Part shown: positions 51,694-60,543 of the stretch, piece after piece
How positions within the stretch are numbered: the first letter of the stretch is position 1
How the letters are laid out: every line of letters begins with the position of its first letter
Source of the DNA: Lactiplantibacillus nangangensis
Lineage (GTDB): Bacteria; Bacillota; Bacilli; Lactobacillales; Lactobacillaceae
Assembly (NCBI RefSeq): GCF_005405065.1
Contig: NZ_BJDI01000007.1
Span: forward strand, 124,001-188,000
Direction of reading: 5' to 3'
Length of the DNA: 64,000 nt
Notes under the pieces: model-generated
Told to the model about the DNA's origin: nothing
Databases searched by the model: none
Seen by the model: only the letters and a program-made list of their open reading frames with translations
Position numbers and translations under genes: made by a program

Positions 51694-52425
51694 TTACACA
51701 AACATCTCTAAATAACGATTCTGCAAAGAGTTAAGAATAATATATAAAGGAACCTTGTCTGTTAAGTTGACACCATCACGCCAACGCTTAGGTGAATAGC
51801 AGTAAAGTGGAATCGTTGCAAATTGCATCAAAGAATTCTCACTCAAATGTGTCAAGCTCACAATAAATTGTTTGTGTGCTTTAGCAACTTGAGCCATTTT
51901 TAAGACTTGTCCATTTTCACCAGATAAACTCACCAAGATTACCACTAAGTTCTTAGTGTGTTCGAGCTCATAAATCATCTGATTTTCATACGTAAAAAAG
52001 AGTGTTTTATGATTAAAAGCATTCATTGTACTAGTAAAATCTTCCACCGGATAGGCTGTTTCACCCACGGCAAATAAGACAACCTTGCTAGCTTTGCTAA
52101 GTTGGCTCACAACCTGTTGTTCACGTTCTGGATTAATTAATTGAAATGTTTTACTAATTAAGTTACGTTCATCAGCTTGATTTTCATCGATACTGGGTGC
52201 AATATTGGCATGCTGAAGTTCTACTTTTAATTCTGCATAACCACTGTAGCCAAGTTTCTTACACAAACGAGTAATGGTATTCGGAACAGTATAGCAATTT
52301 TGAGCCAACTTTGTGACTGAAAGCTGTGCGACTGTATCAGAATTACGGCGAATATAATCTGCTAATGAATCTTCAGTATCCGACAATTTATATTGAACAT
52401 TAATCAACCGTTCTCGAAAAAGCAT
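51694..52425 (-). CDS. RpiR family transcriptional regulator
   Basis: 243 residues. The N-terminal HTH-6 (LADYIRRNSDTVAQLSVTKLAQNCYTVPNTITRLCKKLGYSGYAELKVEL) is followed by a SIS sugar-phosphate-binding domain (VVLFAVGETAYPVEDF...VVILVSLSGENGQVLKMA). It likely senses a sugar phosphate and controls mngAB downstream. It ends in its own terminator, so it is separately transcribed. GGGAGG precedes the ATG. Confidence 0.92.
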   Translation of the reverse strand: MLFRERLINVQYKLSDTEDSLADYIRRNSDTVAQLSVTKLAQNCYTVPNTITRLCKKLGYSGYAELKVELQHANIAPSIDENQADERNLISKTFQLINPEREQQVVSQLSKASKVVLFAVGETAYPVEDFTSTMNAFNHKTLFFTYENQMIYELEHTKNLVVILVSLSGENGQVLKMAQVAKAHKQFIVSLTHLSENSLMQFATIPLYCYSPKRWRDGVNLTDKVPLYIILNSLQNRYLEMFV

Positions 52426-52532
52426 AACAACCTCCCTGAAGCCACAGTAGCCATTAATTTAAATTGTACCACAGGCATTGACCAACTTTGCTAATTGCTA
52501 ATTTCGAATCTACTACAGCTAAATTTCAGAAC

Positions 52533-52587
52533 TAGTGATTAAAAAAAGGAATATTCCAACAAGTATAGCTCGTTGAAATATTCCTCG
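52533..52587 (-). terminator. Terminator of purB
   Basis: On the minus strand GAGGAATATTTCAACGAG / CTTGTTGGAATATTCC then TTTTTTT. Confidence 0.85.
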
Positions 52588-52595
52588 ATTTTGAA

Positions 52596-53894
52596 TTAAT
52601 CGTCTAACCCTAACCGCTTAAAGATATCATCGACATGCCGTAAATGATAATGGTAATCAAAGGCATCATCGATCGCCGCCTGATCCAAATGTTGTCGGAT
52701 CTCAGCGTTACCTTCAATCAATGGTTTGAATTGTAACTGCTCGTCCCATGACTTGGCCGTCAATGGTTGGACCAAATCATAGGCACTTTCACGCGACATG
52801 CCGGTATCGATCAGCTTCAACAAGACCCGTTGACTGTAAATCAAACCGTAAGTGTCGCCCATGTTTTCCTTCATCCGTTCAGGGAAAACGGTGAGTGTCC
52901 CGATAATCTTATTAATACGAGTCAAGATGTAATCCGTTAAGATCGTCGTATCCGGTAAAATAATTCGTTCGGCGGAAGAATGCGAGATATCACGTTCATG
53001 CCATAATGGCACATCTTCATAAGCCGTCATCATATGACCACGAATAACTCGCGCCAAGCCAGTGACATTTTCAGAACCAATTGGATTCCGCTTATGTGGC
53101 ATCGCTGAAGAGCCCTTTTGACCTTTATTGAAGAATTCTTCCACTTCATGCGTTTCAGATTTTTGTAAACCACGAATTTCAGTGGCGAAGACTTCAACAC
53201 TAGTGGCAATTAAGGCCATCGTCGCAATATATTCGGCGTGTAAGTCTCGTGGTAACACTTGCGTCGAAATTTCTTGGGCTCGAATCCCCAACTTATCGCA
53301 GACAAATTGTTCAACAAATGGTGGAATGTTGGCGAAAGTCCCAACGGCCCCACTAATCTTGCCCGCTTCAACGCCAGCAGCGGCATGTTCAAACCGTTCG
53401 ATATCCCGATTGATTTCAGAATACCACCGCGCCAATTTCAACCCAAAGGTCGTTGGTTCGGCGTGGACCCCATGTGTCCGCCCCATTTCAACGGTATATT
53501 TATATTTTTTAGCTTGTTGCGCTAACGTTGCTCGTAAATCTTGTAAATCTTGGCGAATAATCGCATTGGCCTGCTTTAAGCGGTAGCCTTGCGCAGTATC
53601 AACGACATCAGTACTGGTCAACCCATAATGGACCCATTTACGTTCGTCCCCAAGTGACTCGGAAACATCCCGGGTAAAAGCAACCACATCATGATGGGTT
53701 ACGGCTTCAATCTCCGCAATCCGGTCAACATCAAACTTAGCATTTTCACGAATCTTAGCGACATCACTTGCTGGAATCTTGCCTAATTCAGCCCAGGCTT
53801 CATCGGCAGCGATTTCAACTTCCAACCAAGCTTGGTACTGGTTTTCCAGGGACCACACTTTGCCCATCTCGGGCCGCGTATAACGATCAATCAT
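52596..53894 (-). CDS. purB: Adenylosuccinate lyase
   Basis: 432 residues, the normal length. The fumarase/ASL superfamily signature [15 protein letters not shown] is near residue 262, with the catalytic His in [15 protein letters not shown]. It cleaves SAICAR and adenylosuccinate, releasing fumarate, in both IMP and AMP synthesis. It is divergent from purA. The 316-bp intergenic region carries PurBox-like sites on the purB side. Confidence 0.97.
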   Translation of the reverse strand: MIDRYTRPEMGKVWSLENQYQAWLEVEIAADEAWAELGKIPASDVAKIRENAKFDVDRIAEIEAVTHHDVVAFTRDVSESLGDERKWVHYGLTSTDVVDTAQGYRLKQANAIIRQDLQDLRATLAQQAKKYKYTVEMGRTHGVHAEPTTFGLKLARWYSEINRDIERFEHAAAGVEAGKISGAVGTFANIPPFVEQFVCDKLGIRAQEISTQVLPRDLHAEYIATMALIATSVEVFATEIRGLQKSETHEVEEFFNKGQKGSSAMPHKRNPIGSENVTGLARVIRGHMMTAYEDVPLWHERDISHSSAERIILPDTTILTDYILTRINKIIGTLTVFPERMKENMGDTYGLIYSQRVLLKLIDTGMSRESAYDLVQPLTAKSWDEQLQFKPLIEGNAEIRQHLDQAAIDDAFDYHYHLRHVDDIFKRLGLDD

Positions 53895-53930
53895 TGCTAA
53901 TCCTCATTTCTATTTACTGATTTACCAACA

Positions 53931-53984
53931 AAACACGAACATTATTATATCATACCCACCAACTGAATCATAGGACCGAACAAT
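53931..53984 (-). promoter_or_regulatory. PurBox-like sites on the purB side
   Basis: AAACACGAACATT (53931-53943) and AGGACCGAACAAT (53972-53984) each match AWWWCCGAACWWT with two mismatches, keeping the CGAAC core. They suggest control by the low-GC Gram-positive PurR. Confidence 0.5.
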
Positions 53985-54040
53985 GAAAAAGTTTACTTAT
54001 TTTTCATAAGTTTTCATGATTATGTCATGATATAACGATA

Positions 54041-54095
54041 TTAATCGAACAATCATGAACGTTTAATCGTTCTTAAAACAAGAACATTCGGTTTT
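54041..54095 (+). promoter_or_regulatory. PurBox-like pair upstream of purA
   Basis: TTAATCGAACAAT (54041-54053) and, inverted, AACATTCGGTTTT (54083-54095) each match the PurBox with one or two mismatches, in facing orientation just ahead of the purA promoter. Confidence 0.6.
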
Positions 54096-54099
54096 AGTC

Positions 54100-54128
54100 T
54101 TGCGTTCAACGTTGAAAATTGCTATACT
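54100..54128 (+). promoter_or_regulatory. purA promoter
   Basis: TTGCGT (54100-54105), 17 bases, TATACT (54123-54128). It leaves an 80-base 5' untranslated region containing a GTGATGAACGTTTTGTCAC hairpin. Confidence 0.65.
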
Positions 54129-54210
54129 CATTCCTGTTGGAGTGATGAACGTTTTGTCACTCAGTGCTATTAATCATTCATAATTAAACTAATTTAATGA
54201 GGTGGAAAAC

Positions 54211-55500
54211 ATGGCATCAGTCGTAGTAGTAGGTAGCCAATGGGGCGATGAAGGTAAAGGAAAGATCACGGACTTTTTAAGTCAGGAAGCAGATGTGGTA
54301 TCACGTTACCAAGGCGGCGATAACGCTGGCCACACCATCGTATTTAATGGTAAAACTTTCAAATTACGCTTGGTGCCATCTGGCATTTTCTTCCATGATA
54401 AGCTTAGCATCATCGGTAACGGCGTGGTCTTAAATCCGAAGTCATTAGTCGAAGAACTTCAATATCTCCGTGACAATGGGGTTCAACCAGATAACTTACG
54501 AATCTCTAACCGGGCACACGTCATCTTGCCATACCATATCGTTTTAGATGGCGCGCAAGAAAAATCCAAAGCCGGTGGCAAGATTGGGACAACTAACAAG
54601 GGTATCGGCCCGGCTTACATGGACAAGGCTGAACGGATTGGGATTCGGGTCGCTGATTTGCTCGATAAAGACACTTTTGCCGAATTATTAAAACGTAACT
54701 TAAAAGAAAAGAACCAAATCATTACTAAGTTGTACGATTTGGAACCTCTTAAATTTGAAGATATTTTCGAAGACTACTATAACTATGGGCAACAATTAAA
54801 GCCATTTGTCACCGATACTTCCGTGGTCATCAACGACGCACTCGATGATGGCAAACGGGTTCTATTTGAAGGTGCGCAAGGGGTCATGCTCGATATTGAC
54901 CAAGGAACCTATCCTTATGTCACTTCTTCAAACCCGGTTGCCGGGGGCGTTACTATCGGGAGTGGCGTGGGGCCTTCGAAGATCGACAACTGTGTCGGCG
55001 TCTTAAAAGCCTACACGTCACGAGTCGGTGATGGGCCTTTCCCAACTGAACTCTTTGACGAAGTTGGAAACTTTATCCGCGAAACTGCCCATGAATACGG
55101 GACTGTTACTAAGCGGCCACGGCGTATCGGCTGGTTTGACAGTGTTGTTTTACGGCATGCCAAACGGGTCTCTGGCCTGACTCACTTAAGCTTAAACTGC
55201 TTGGATATTTTGACCGGCTTGAAGACCATCAAAATTTGTACCGCTTATGATTTAAATGGTGAAACCATCTATCATTACCCTGCCAGCTTGAAAGAACTTG
55301 AAGCTTGCAAACCAATCTACGATGAATTACCAGGTTGGGATGAAGATATCACTGGCGTTAAAAAATTAGAAGACTTGCCAGTTAATGCTCAAAACTACTT
55401 GAAACGCATTGAAGAACTCGTTGGTGTTAAACTTGCTACCTTCTCTGTTGGTCCAGACCGTGATCAAACCAACGTCATCAACCACAACATCTGGGCTTAA
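54211..55500 (+). CDS. purA: Adenylosuccinate synthetase
   Basis: 429 residues from ATG 54211 (GAGGTGG upstream; the ATG nine bases earlier overlaps the site). Conserved [12 protein letters not shown] at the N-terminus, GDNAGHT, the [14 protein letters not shown] loop and the C-terminal [11 protein letters not shown]. It makes adenylosuccinate from IMP, Asp and GTP. It is followed 18 bases later by guaC, so purine interconversion genes are co-transcribed. Confidence 0.97.
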   Translation: MASVVVVGSQWGDEGKGKITDFLSQEADVVSRYQGGDNAGHTIVFNGKTFKLRLVPSGIFFHDKLSIIGNGVVLNPKSLVEELQYLRDNGVQPDNLRISNRAHVILPYHIVLDGAQEKSKAGGKIGTTNKGIGPAYMDKAERIGIRVADLLDKDTFAELLKRNLKEKNQIITKLYDLEPLKFEDIFEDYYNYGQQLKPFVTDTSVVINDALDDGKRVLFEGAQGVMLDIDQGTYPYVTSSNPVAGGVTIGSGVGPSKIDNCVGVLKAYTSRVGDGPFPTELFDEVGNFIRETAHEYGTVTKRPRRIGWFDSVVLRHAKRVSGLTHLSLNCLDILTGLKTIKICTAYDLNGETIYHYPASLKELEACKPIYDELPGWDEDITGVKKLEDLPVNAQNYLKRIEELVGVKLATFSVGPDRDQTNVINHNIWA

Positions 55501-55518
55501 GTTAAAGGAGTGCTGACC

Positions 55519-56490
55519 ATGGAGATTTTTGATTACGAAGATATTCAATTAATTCCGAACAAATGTGTCATTAACAGCCGCTCGGAAGCGGATACGACCG
55601 TTGAGCTCGGTGGTCGTCGGTTCAAGATTCCCGTTGTGCCTGCCAACATGGCGACCGTCATCAACGACGATTTAGCCAAGTGGCTCGCCAGCAATGACTA
55701 CTTCTACATCATGCACCGTTTCGCCCCAAAAACACGCCGAGCTTTCATCGAAACGATGCATGCTGACAAGTTATTCGCTTCAATTTCGGTTGGCGTCAAG
55801 CCTAGCGAACATGATTTTATCGATGAACTTGCCACGGCTAAAATTGTACCCGAATACATTACGATTGATATTGCCCACGGTCACGCCGACAGTGTGATCG
55901 AAATGATCAAGCACATCAAACAGGTCTTGCCGGCTAGTTTCGTGATTGCCGGCAATGTCGCGACCCCAGCAGCGGTCCGCGACTTGGAAAATGCCGGTGC
56001 CGATGCGACCAAAGTTGGCGTGGGTCCTGGTAAAGCTTGCATCACCAAAGTTAAAACTGGCTTTGGGACTGGTGGCTGGCAATTAGCAGCCGTACGCTGG
56101 TGTGCAAAGGCTGCTCGGAAACCAATTATCGCTGACGGTGGCGTACGAACAAATGGTGACATCGCCAAGTCGATTCGTTTTGGCGCCACCATGGTCATGA
56201 TTGGCTCAATGCTCGCCGGACATCAAGAATCCCCTGGCAACATTCTCAAAATCGACGGCAAAACTTATAAACAATATTATGGTTCCGCCAGTGAAACGCA
56301 AAAAGGTGAACATAAAAACGTGGAAGGCAAACAAATGTTAGTCCCATATCGGGGGCATTTGGCCGACACCTTGAATGAGATGCAAGAAGATCTTCAATCA
56401 TCGATTTCATATGCCGGTGGCCGCGACCTCAAGGCCATTACCAAATGTGACTACGTGGTCGTCAAAAATTCCATTTATAACGGTGATTAA
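55519..56490 (+). CDS. guaC: GMP reductase
   Basis: 323 residues from ATG 55519 with AAAGGAG upstream. IMPDH/GMPR barrel: NCxxIN-like start [24 protein letters not shown] with the catalytic Cys and TG loop, [19 protein letters not shown] and [18 protein letters not shown]. It lacks the CBS insert of IMP dehydrogenase and has the GuaC (Firmicutes type) length. It converts GMP to IMP with NADPH, feeding purA. Confidence 0.95.
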   Translation: MEIFDYEDIQLIPNKCVINSRSEADTTVELGGRRFKIPVVPANMATVINDDLAKWLASNDYFYIMHRFAPKTRRAFIETMHADKLFASISVGVKPSEHDFIDELATAKIVPEYITIDIAHGHADSVIEMIKHIKQVLPASFVIAGNVATPAAVRDLENAGADATKVGVGPGKACITKVKTGFGTGGWQLAAVRWCAKAARKPIIADGGVRTNGDIAKSIRFGATMVMIGSMLAGHQESPGNILKIDGKTYKQYYGSASETQKGEHKNVEGKQMLVPYRGHLADTLNEMQEDLQSSISYAGGRDLKAITKCDYVVVKNSIYNGD

Positions 56491-56494
56491 TCAA

Positions 56495-56523
56495 AAGAGT
56501 CTGGAAAGCCAGACTCTTTTTTT
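56495..56523 (+). terminator. Terminator of purA-guaC
   Basis: AAAGAGTCTGG AAAG CCAGACTCTTTTTTT. Confidence 0.9.
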
Positions 56524-56537
56524 AGCGCCAAATAGTT

Positions 56538-56664
56538 ATAGCCGAAACGTGGAACAAAAGGCTGCGACCTCCGCTTAGCTACGGAAACCGAACGATTGAA
56601 AGCCCCAATCATCCGGTTTCCTAGGCTATGCTCGGTAGCAGACCGCCTTTTGTCCCACTCTTGG
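56538..56664 (-). repeat. 126-bp covarying structured element, distant copy F
   Basis: On the minus strand it begins CAAGAGTGGGACAAAAGG and ends CCTTTTGTTCCACGTTTCGGCTAT. It keeps GAGCAT..AAGCGGAGG and the end CGTTTCGGCTAT. Its stems are quite different: GGACAAAAGG/CCTTTTGTTCC, CTGCTACC/GGTCGCAG, GGAAACCG/CGGTTTCC and GATTG/CAATC. Confidence 0.75.
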
Positions 56665-56725
56665 GTGCGACATCGGCAATGAAAGCGGTTATACTAAAGT
56701 AAACGATTAATCGAGGTAATTTTAA

Positions 56726-57508
56726 ATGGAACACAATCGCATTTTACGATTAGAACATGGCATCAATTTTCGCGAACTCGGCGGCTATGAGACGACCGGC
56801 GGACAAACCATCAAATGGCAAAAGCTATTACGCTGTGGCGGTATGTCGCTATTAAGTAAACATGACCTCGCCTATTTGGCTGATTACGGCCTGCGTTACG
56901 ATATCGACTTACGACAAGCTAATGAAACTGAAATGTCGCCAGACCGACTTCCAAAACACACGAAATATATGAACACTTCGGTCTACCCATTTGCGGATAA
57001 CCGCCGTTTTGACCGCCGCCTAAAGCGCTTGATCAAGCGACTCATCGTCGACGATAGTTTCAATGCACAGACCTATGCGCAAATGGTGACCGACAGCCAT
57101 CCAATTAAAGTTTGGCAAAACCTTTTCGCCACCTTACTAGCCAACGACCAACCTGATCAATCCGTCCTCTTCCACTGTGCCGCGGGTAAAGACCGGACTG
57201 GCGTGGCTGCCACGCTGATCATGACCGCATTGGATGTCCCCCGCGAAACGATTCTCAAGGACTATTTATTGACGAACGCCGTCTTCATGGCTGCCGACCA
57301 ACTCGACAACGACACCATCATCACGGAAGCCAATAACGGCGACCTGGCAAGCCACTTCAACTCAGCCTTAGACGTTCAAGCTGACAATTTAAAGATGGTC
57401 TTCCGCGTCTTTGACGATCTATATGGCGGTGGCCTGGGCTACTTACGTGAAGTAATTGGGTTGAGCGTTGCCGATATTAACACGTTAAAACGACTATATT
57501 TGGATTAA
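56726..57508 (+). CDS. Tyrosine-protein phosphatase (PtpB / DSP-like)
   Basis: 260 residues. The P-loop FHCAAGKDRTGVAATL (Cx5R) is near residue 155, and the N-terminal NFRELGGYETTGG is the signature of this bacterial tyrosine/phosphoinositide phosphatase family. LRYDIDLRQANE provides the general acid region. It is a cytosolic dephosphorylating enzyme; targets are unknown. GAGGTAA precedes the ATG. Confidence 0.93.
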   Translation: MEHNRILRLEHGINFRELGGYETTGGQTIKWQKLLRCGGMSLLSKHDLAYLADYGLRYDIDLRQANETEMSPDRLPKHTKYMNTSVYPFADNRRFDRRLKRLIKRLIVDDSFNAQTYAQMVTDSHPIKVWQNLFATLLANDQPDQSVLFHCAAGKDRTGVAATLIMTALDVPRETILKDYLLTNAVFMAADQLDNDTIITEANNGDLASHFNSALDVQADNLKMVFRVFDDLYGGGLGYLREVIGLSVADINTLKRLYLD

Positions 57509-57614
57509 ACCAGTTCTCATGTCGAACAAGCAATTTGTACTGACAGCTTTTAAGGGCTATTCTCAAGTCCGGATAAAATTAATGAACTTATTAAAATGAA
57601 TGAGGCGACTACTT

Positions 57615-58322
57615 TTGCAACAAGTAAAGACGATCATTATTACCGGTGCAACTAGCGGTATCGGTAAGGCAACCGCGTTATTAGCGGCCAGCCATGGGCA
57701 CCAAATTGTTTTAGCAGCACGTAAAGAAGCTGACCTCAAAGCCACGGCTGAAAGGATTCGGCAAGCCGGTGGTACGACTGTTTTCAAGCCAACCGACGTT
57801 AGTAACAAGGCTGAAGTTCAGGCGTTAATCGATTTCGCTCTAGATGAGTATGGCCGTATCGACGTTTTAGACTTAAACGCTGGTGTGATGAGCTTTGCCC
57901 CGCTAAATGAAGTCCGAGTTGATGAATGGGAAAAGATGATTGACATCAACGTTAAAGGCGTTTTGTATGGTCTAGCTGCGACCATTCCTGTGATGGAAAA
58001 ACAACAAAGCGGTCAGATTATCGCGACTGACTCAACTGCCGGCCATCAAGTTGGTCAAAATAATACGGTCTACGCTAGTACAAAGTTTAGTGTCCGTGCC
58101 ATTATGGATGGTGTCCGCGCAGAAGAAGCCAAGTCACATATCCGAACCATGATGGTTTCACCAGCGTTTGTTAAAACCGGGTTCTTTGAAGACCAGCGAA
58201 ACGCTAACTTAAAACGCGTTCCTAAATTGCGGCCTGAAGACATTGCAGCTTCCGTCGTCTTTGCCATTGAACAGCCAGATAATGTTGATATTAATGAGAT
58301 TGTTTTACGTCCGACTTTATAA
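57615..58322 (+). CDS. Short-chain dehydrogenase/reductase
   Basis: 235 residues from TTG 57615, chosen because GAGGCG lies 8-9 bases upstream; the ATG at 57600 has no site. Classical SDR: cofactor loop TGATSGIGKA, NAGV (LNAGVMSF), Ser in TDSTAG and the catalytic VYASTKF (YxxxK). ARKE at the second strand suggests NADP(H). It is an oxidoreductase of unknown substrate. Confidence 0.92.
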   Translation: MQQVKTIIITGATSGIGKATALLAASHGHQIVLAARKEADLKATAERIRQAGGTTVFKPTDVSNKAEVQALIDFALDEYGRIDVLDLNAGVMSFAPLNEVRVDEWEKMIDINVKGVLYGLAATIPVMEKQQSGQIIATDSTAGHQVGQNNTVYASTKFSVRAIMDGVRAEEAKSHIRTMMVSPAFVKTGFFEDQRNANLKRVPKLRPEDIAASVVFAIEQPDNVDINEIVLRPTL

Positions 58323-58410
58323 TTCTGATAAACAGTTTATCATCGCAACCAGGTCAATCGGATTTTAGAGACAATTAGCCATTTTAGAACAGAAATTCGT
58401 TATTTAAACT

Positions 58411-58457
58411 AAAAAATCACTGATTTAGTTAATCGAAACCTAAATCAGTGATTTTTG
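58411..58457. terminator. Bidirectional terminator
   Basis: AAAAAATCACTGATTTAG / CTAAATCAGTGATTTTT, between the SDR gene and the convergent cls. Confidence 0.9.
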
Positions 58458-58458
58458 A

Positions 58459-59913
58459 CTATAAAATTGGTGATAACAGCCGTGAGAACGTCTGCTTAAA
58501 TTTCAACCAGAAAGATTGGTCCTTAAAGTCTTGCACGGTAATCAAACTACTCAACGCCTGGTCTTCCAAGAAGGCCGCTTCAAGTTCTTGCGCTAACACC
58601 GTATCATACAAGAAGGCATTAACTTCGAAATTTAGCTTGAAGCTGCGGAAGTCCATGTTGGCCGAGCCAACCGACGCCACCTGGCCATCAATGACCATCG
58701 TCTTAGAATGAATAAATCCATTATTGTAGTAATAAATCTTCACCCCGGCTTCGGCTAATTCACGAGCATAATATTGCGTGGCGCGATAAACAAAAGCATG
58801 GTCCGGCTTATCGGGAACCATGATTCGAACATCCACCCCCGACATCGCCGCAATCCGAATCGCATCTAAAACCGAATCATCTGGAATTAAGTATGGTGAT
58901 TGAATCCAGAGATGATCCTGCGCCGTCATAATCATTTTAATATAACCCATCTTGATTTGTTGGCCATCATTGTCAGGACCACTCGACACAATTTGGAGTG
59001 ACGTATTCCCCTTGACCTTGATGACTGGAAACATTTCCGCCGATGGGATGATGCGATGTTCAGTATCCGTGGCATTCCAGTCTCGAATGAACCGTTCTTG
59101 TAATTCGAAGACCCCAGAACCGACGATGCGCAAATGCGTATCCCGCCAATAGCCGAACTTTTTATCACGACCTAAATACTGATCGCCAACGTTAAAACCG
59201 CCGACGTAACCCACGCGACCATCCGTGACGACAATTTTACGGTGATCACGGAAATTGAGTCGGAAGTCTAGGACTGCTGAACGGGCACCCAAGAATGGCC
59301 GGGCATGCCCACCGAGTTCCTCCAAATGCTTGAAGAAGCTTCGGAACGTCCCCATCGACCCCCATGGATCGTACAGCACGCGCACATCGACACCCTGGGC
59401 AGCCTTACGTTCCAACAAATGTAACAACTCGTTACCAATTTTATCATTATAAAATGTATAGTATTCGATATGAATATGTTGCTTGGCCGCTTCGATATCC
59501 TGGAACATATCATGAAACTTTTTGTGACCATCCGTATAAATCTTTACGCGATTCTTACGACTTAGCAAGGCGCCATCCGAGTTGAGAAATAAACTGACCA
59601 TGCCACGCACCGAGCTTGTAACCGCATCGGCAGGCATTAATTCGGACCCAAGTTCATCTCGTTGACGCTGGATCATCTGATCAAGCCGTATCTGTGTTTC
59701 CTTTTTCAATCGGAATAACCGGTTCTTCGGCAATTTCCGGCCAATAAACGCATAAGCAATAAAGCCGGCGACCGGAATCATGATCAAAACTAACAACCAT
59801 GCCCAAGTTGCCGCAATATCACGCCGATCCCGAAAGACCGTAATGACCGCTGCCACCGCGTTAATGACGATGATGACATTGAAGATTGGCAAAATATATT
59901 GCAATTGAGGCAC
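58459..59913 (-). CDS. cls: Cardiolipin synthase
   Basis: 484 residues from GTG 59913. Two N-terminal membrane helices in a PLDc_N region (AATWAWLLVLIMIPVAGFIAYAFIGRK), then two HKD motifs, FRDHRKIVVTDG and FIHSKTMVIDG. It condenses two phosphatidylglycerols to cardiolipin at the membrane. A separate PLDc_N-only protein lies at 37358. Confidence 0.95.
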   Translation of the reverse strand: MPQLQYILPIFNVIIVINAVAAVITVFRDRRDIAATWAWLLVLIMIPVAGFIAYAFIGRKLPKNRLFRLKKETQIRLDQMIQRQRDELGSELMPADAVTSSVRGMVSLFLNSDGALLSRKNRVKIYTDGHKKFHDMFQDIEAAKQHIHIEYYTFYNDKIGNELLHLLERKAAQGVDVRVLYDPWGSMGTFRSFFKHLEELGGHARPFLGARSAVLDFRLNFRDHRKIVVTDGRVGYVGGFNVGDQYLGRDKKFGYWRDTHLRIVGSGVFELQERFIRDWNATDTEHRIIPSAEMFPVIKVKGNTSLQIVSSGPDNDGQQIKMGYIKMIMTAQDHLWIQSPYLIPDDSVLDAIRIAAMSGVDVRIMVPDKPDHAFVYRATQYYARELAEAGVKIYYYNNGFIHSKTMVIDGQVASVGSANMDFRSFKLNFEVNAFLYDTVLAQELEAAFLEDQALSSLITVQDFKDQSFWLKFKQTFSRLLSPIL

Positions 59914-60033
59914 CCACCTATTTTAATGATAATTTTATTTTACCGCAGATGATGATGGGATAATAACCATTACGATTATAATTGTTGCATTTTTTCAATA
60001 AAAAAGTAATAATCTCGTCAGGAGGATTCATCC

Positions 60034-60186
60034 ATGTTAGCAATGTTAGGAATTCACGGGCTCGGACCGATTCGGATGTTCCATCTAACCGAACGTTTGG
60101 CTGGGCCTAAAGGTGCCATTGGTATCTTACTCATTATTATTTTATTGGTCGTCGCCTATCGTTATTACAAGCGTCATCAATCATAA
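60034..60186 (+). CDS. Small single-helix membrane protein, 50 residues
   Basis: The ATG at 60034 is preceded by AGGAGG at an ideal 7-base distance. The frame encodes MLAMLGIHGLGPIRMFH..., a C-terminal membrane helix (GAIGILLIIILLVVAYRYY) and a basic KRHQS end. A terminator follows (60188-60224). The start, helix and terminator argue for a real gene despite its size. Function unknown. Confidence 0.75.
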   Translation: MLAMLGIHGLGPIRMFHLTERLAGPKGAIGILLIIILLVVAYRYYKRHQS

Positions 60187-60187
60187 G

Positions 60188-60224
60188 CTGCGCTGAAAGT
60201 GTTGAGATTACTCAGCGCTTTTTT
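60188..60224 (+). terminator. Terminator of the small membrane protein gene
   Basis: GCGCTGAAAGTG..CACTCAGCGC-like stem (GCGCTGA/TCAGCGC) followed by seven T. Confidence 0.8.
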
Positions 60225-60543
60225 TATTTTCAACGATTAATTAATAGTTTGACCATAAAAATCCAAATATTCATCTAACAGCACTAAAGTTAAGCTTACG
60301 AAAACTGAGCTTGAACCGAGTACCCATAAGCCTTGATTAAACCTCACTTTAGCCCGCAATCAAATTAGTCAGAAATGGTGAGAACCTAACCGCATAAGCC
60401 AGCCATTGTGCCCTAAATCAAGCCAAAATAGTCAAATTGTTGATTATAGCTAATCGAAAATTTTATTTAGGTCAAAACGACCACATCATTATTTTAATAA
60501 CTGATTAGAATAAGAGCCACTAAATCGAAATGGGGCGATTTTA
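60225..60543. other. Gene-free stretch before the permease gene
   Basis: About 320 AT-rich bases with no frame, T-box or clear hairpin. It has faint resemblance (TTTAGCCC, GTCAGAAATGG) to a decayed family 2 repeat, too weak to call. Confidence 0.4.
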
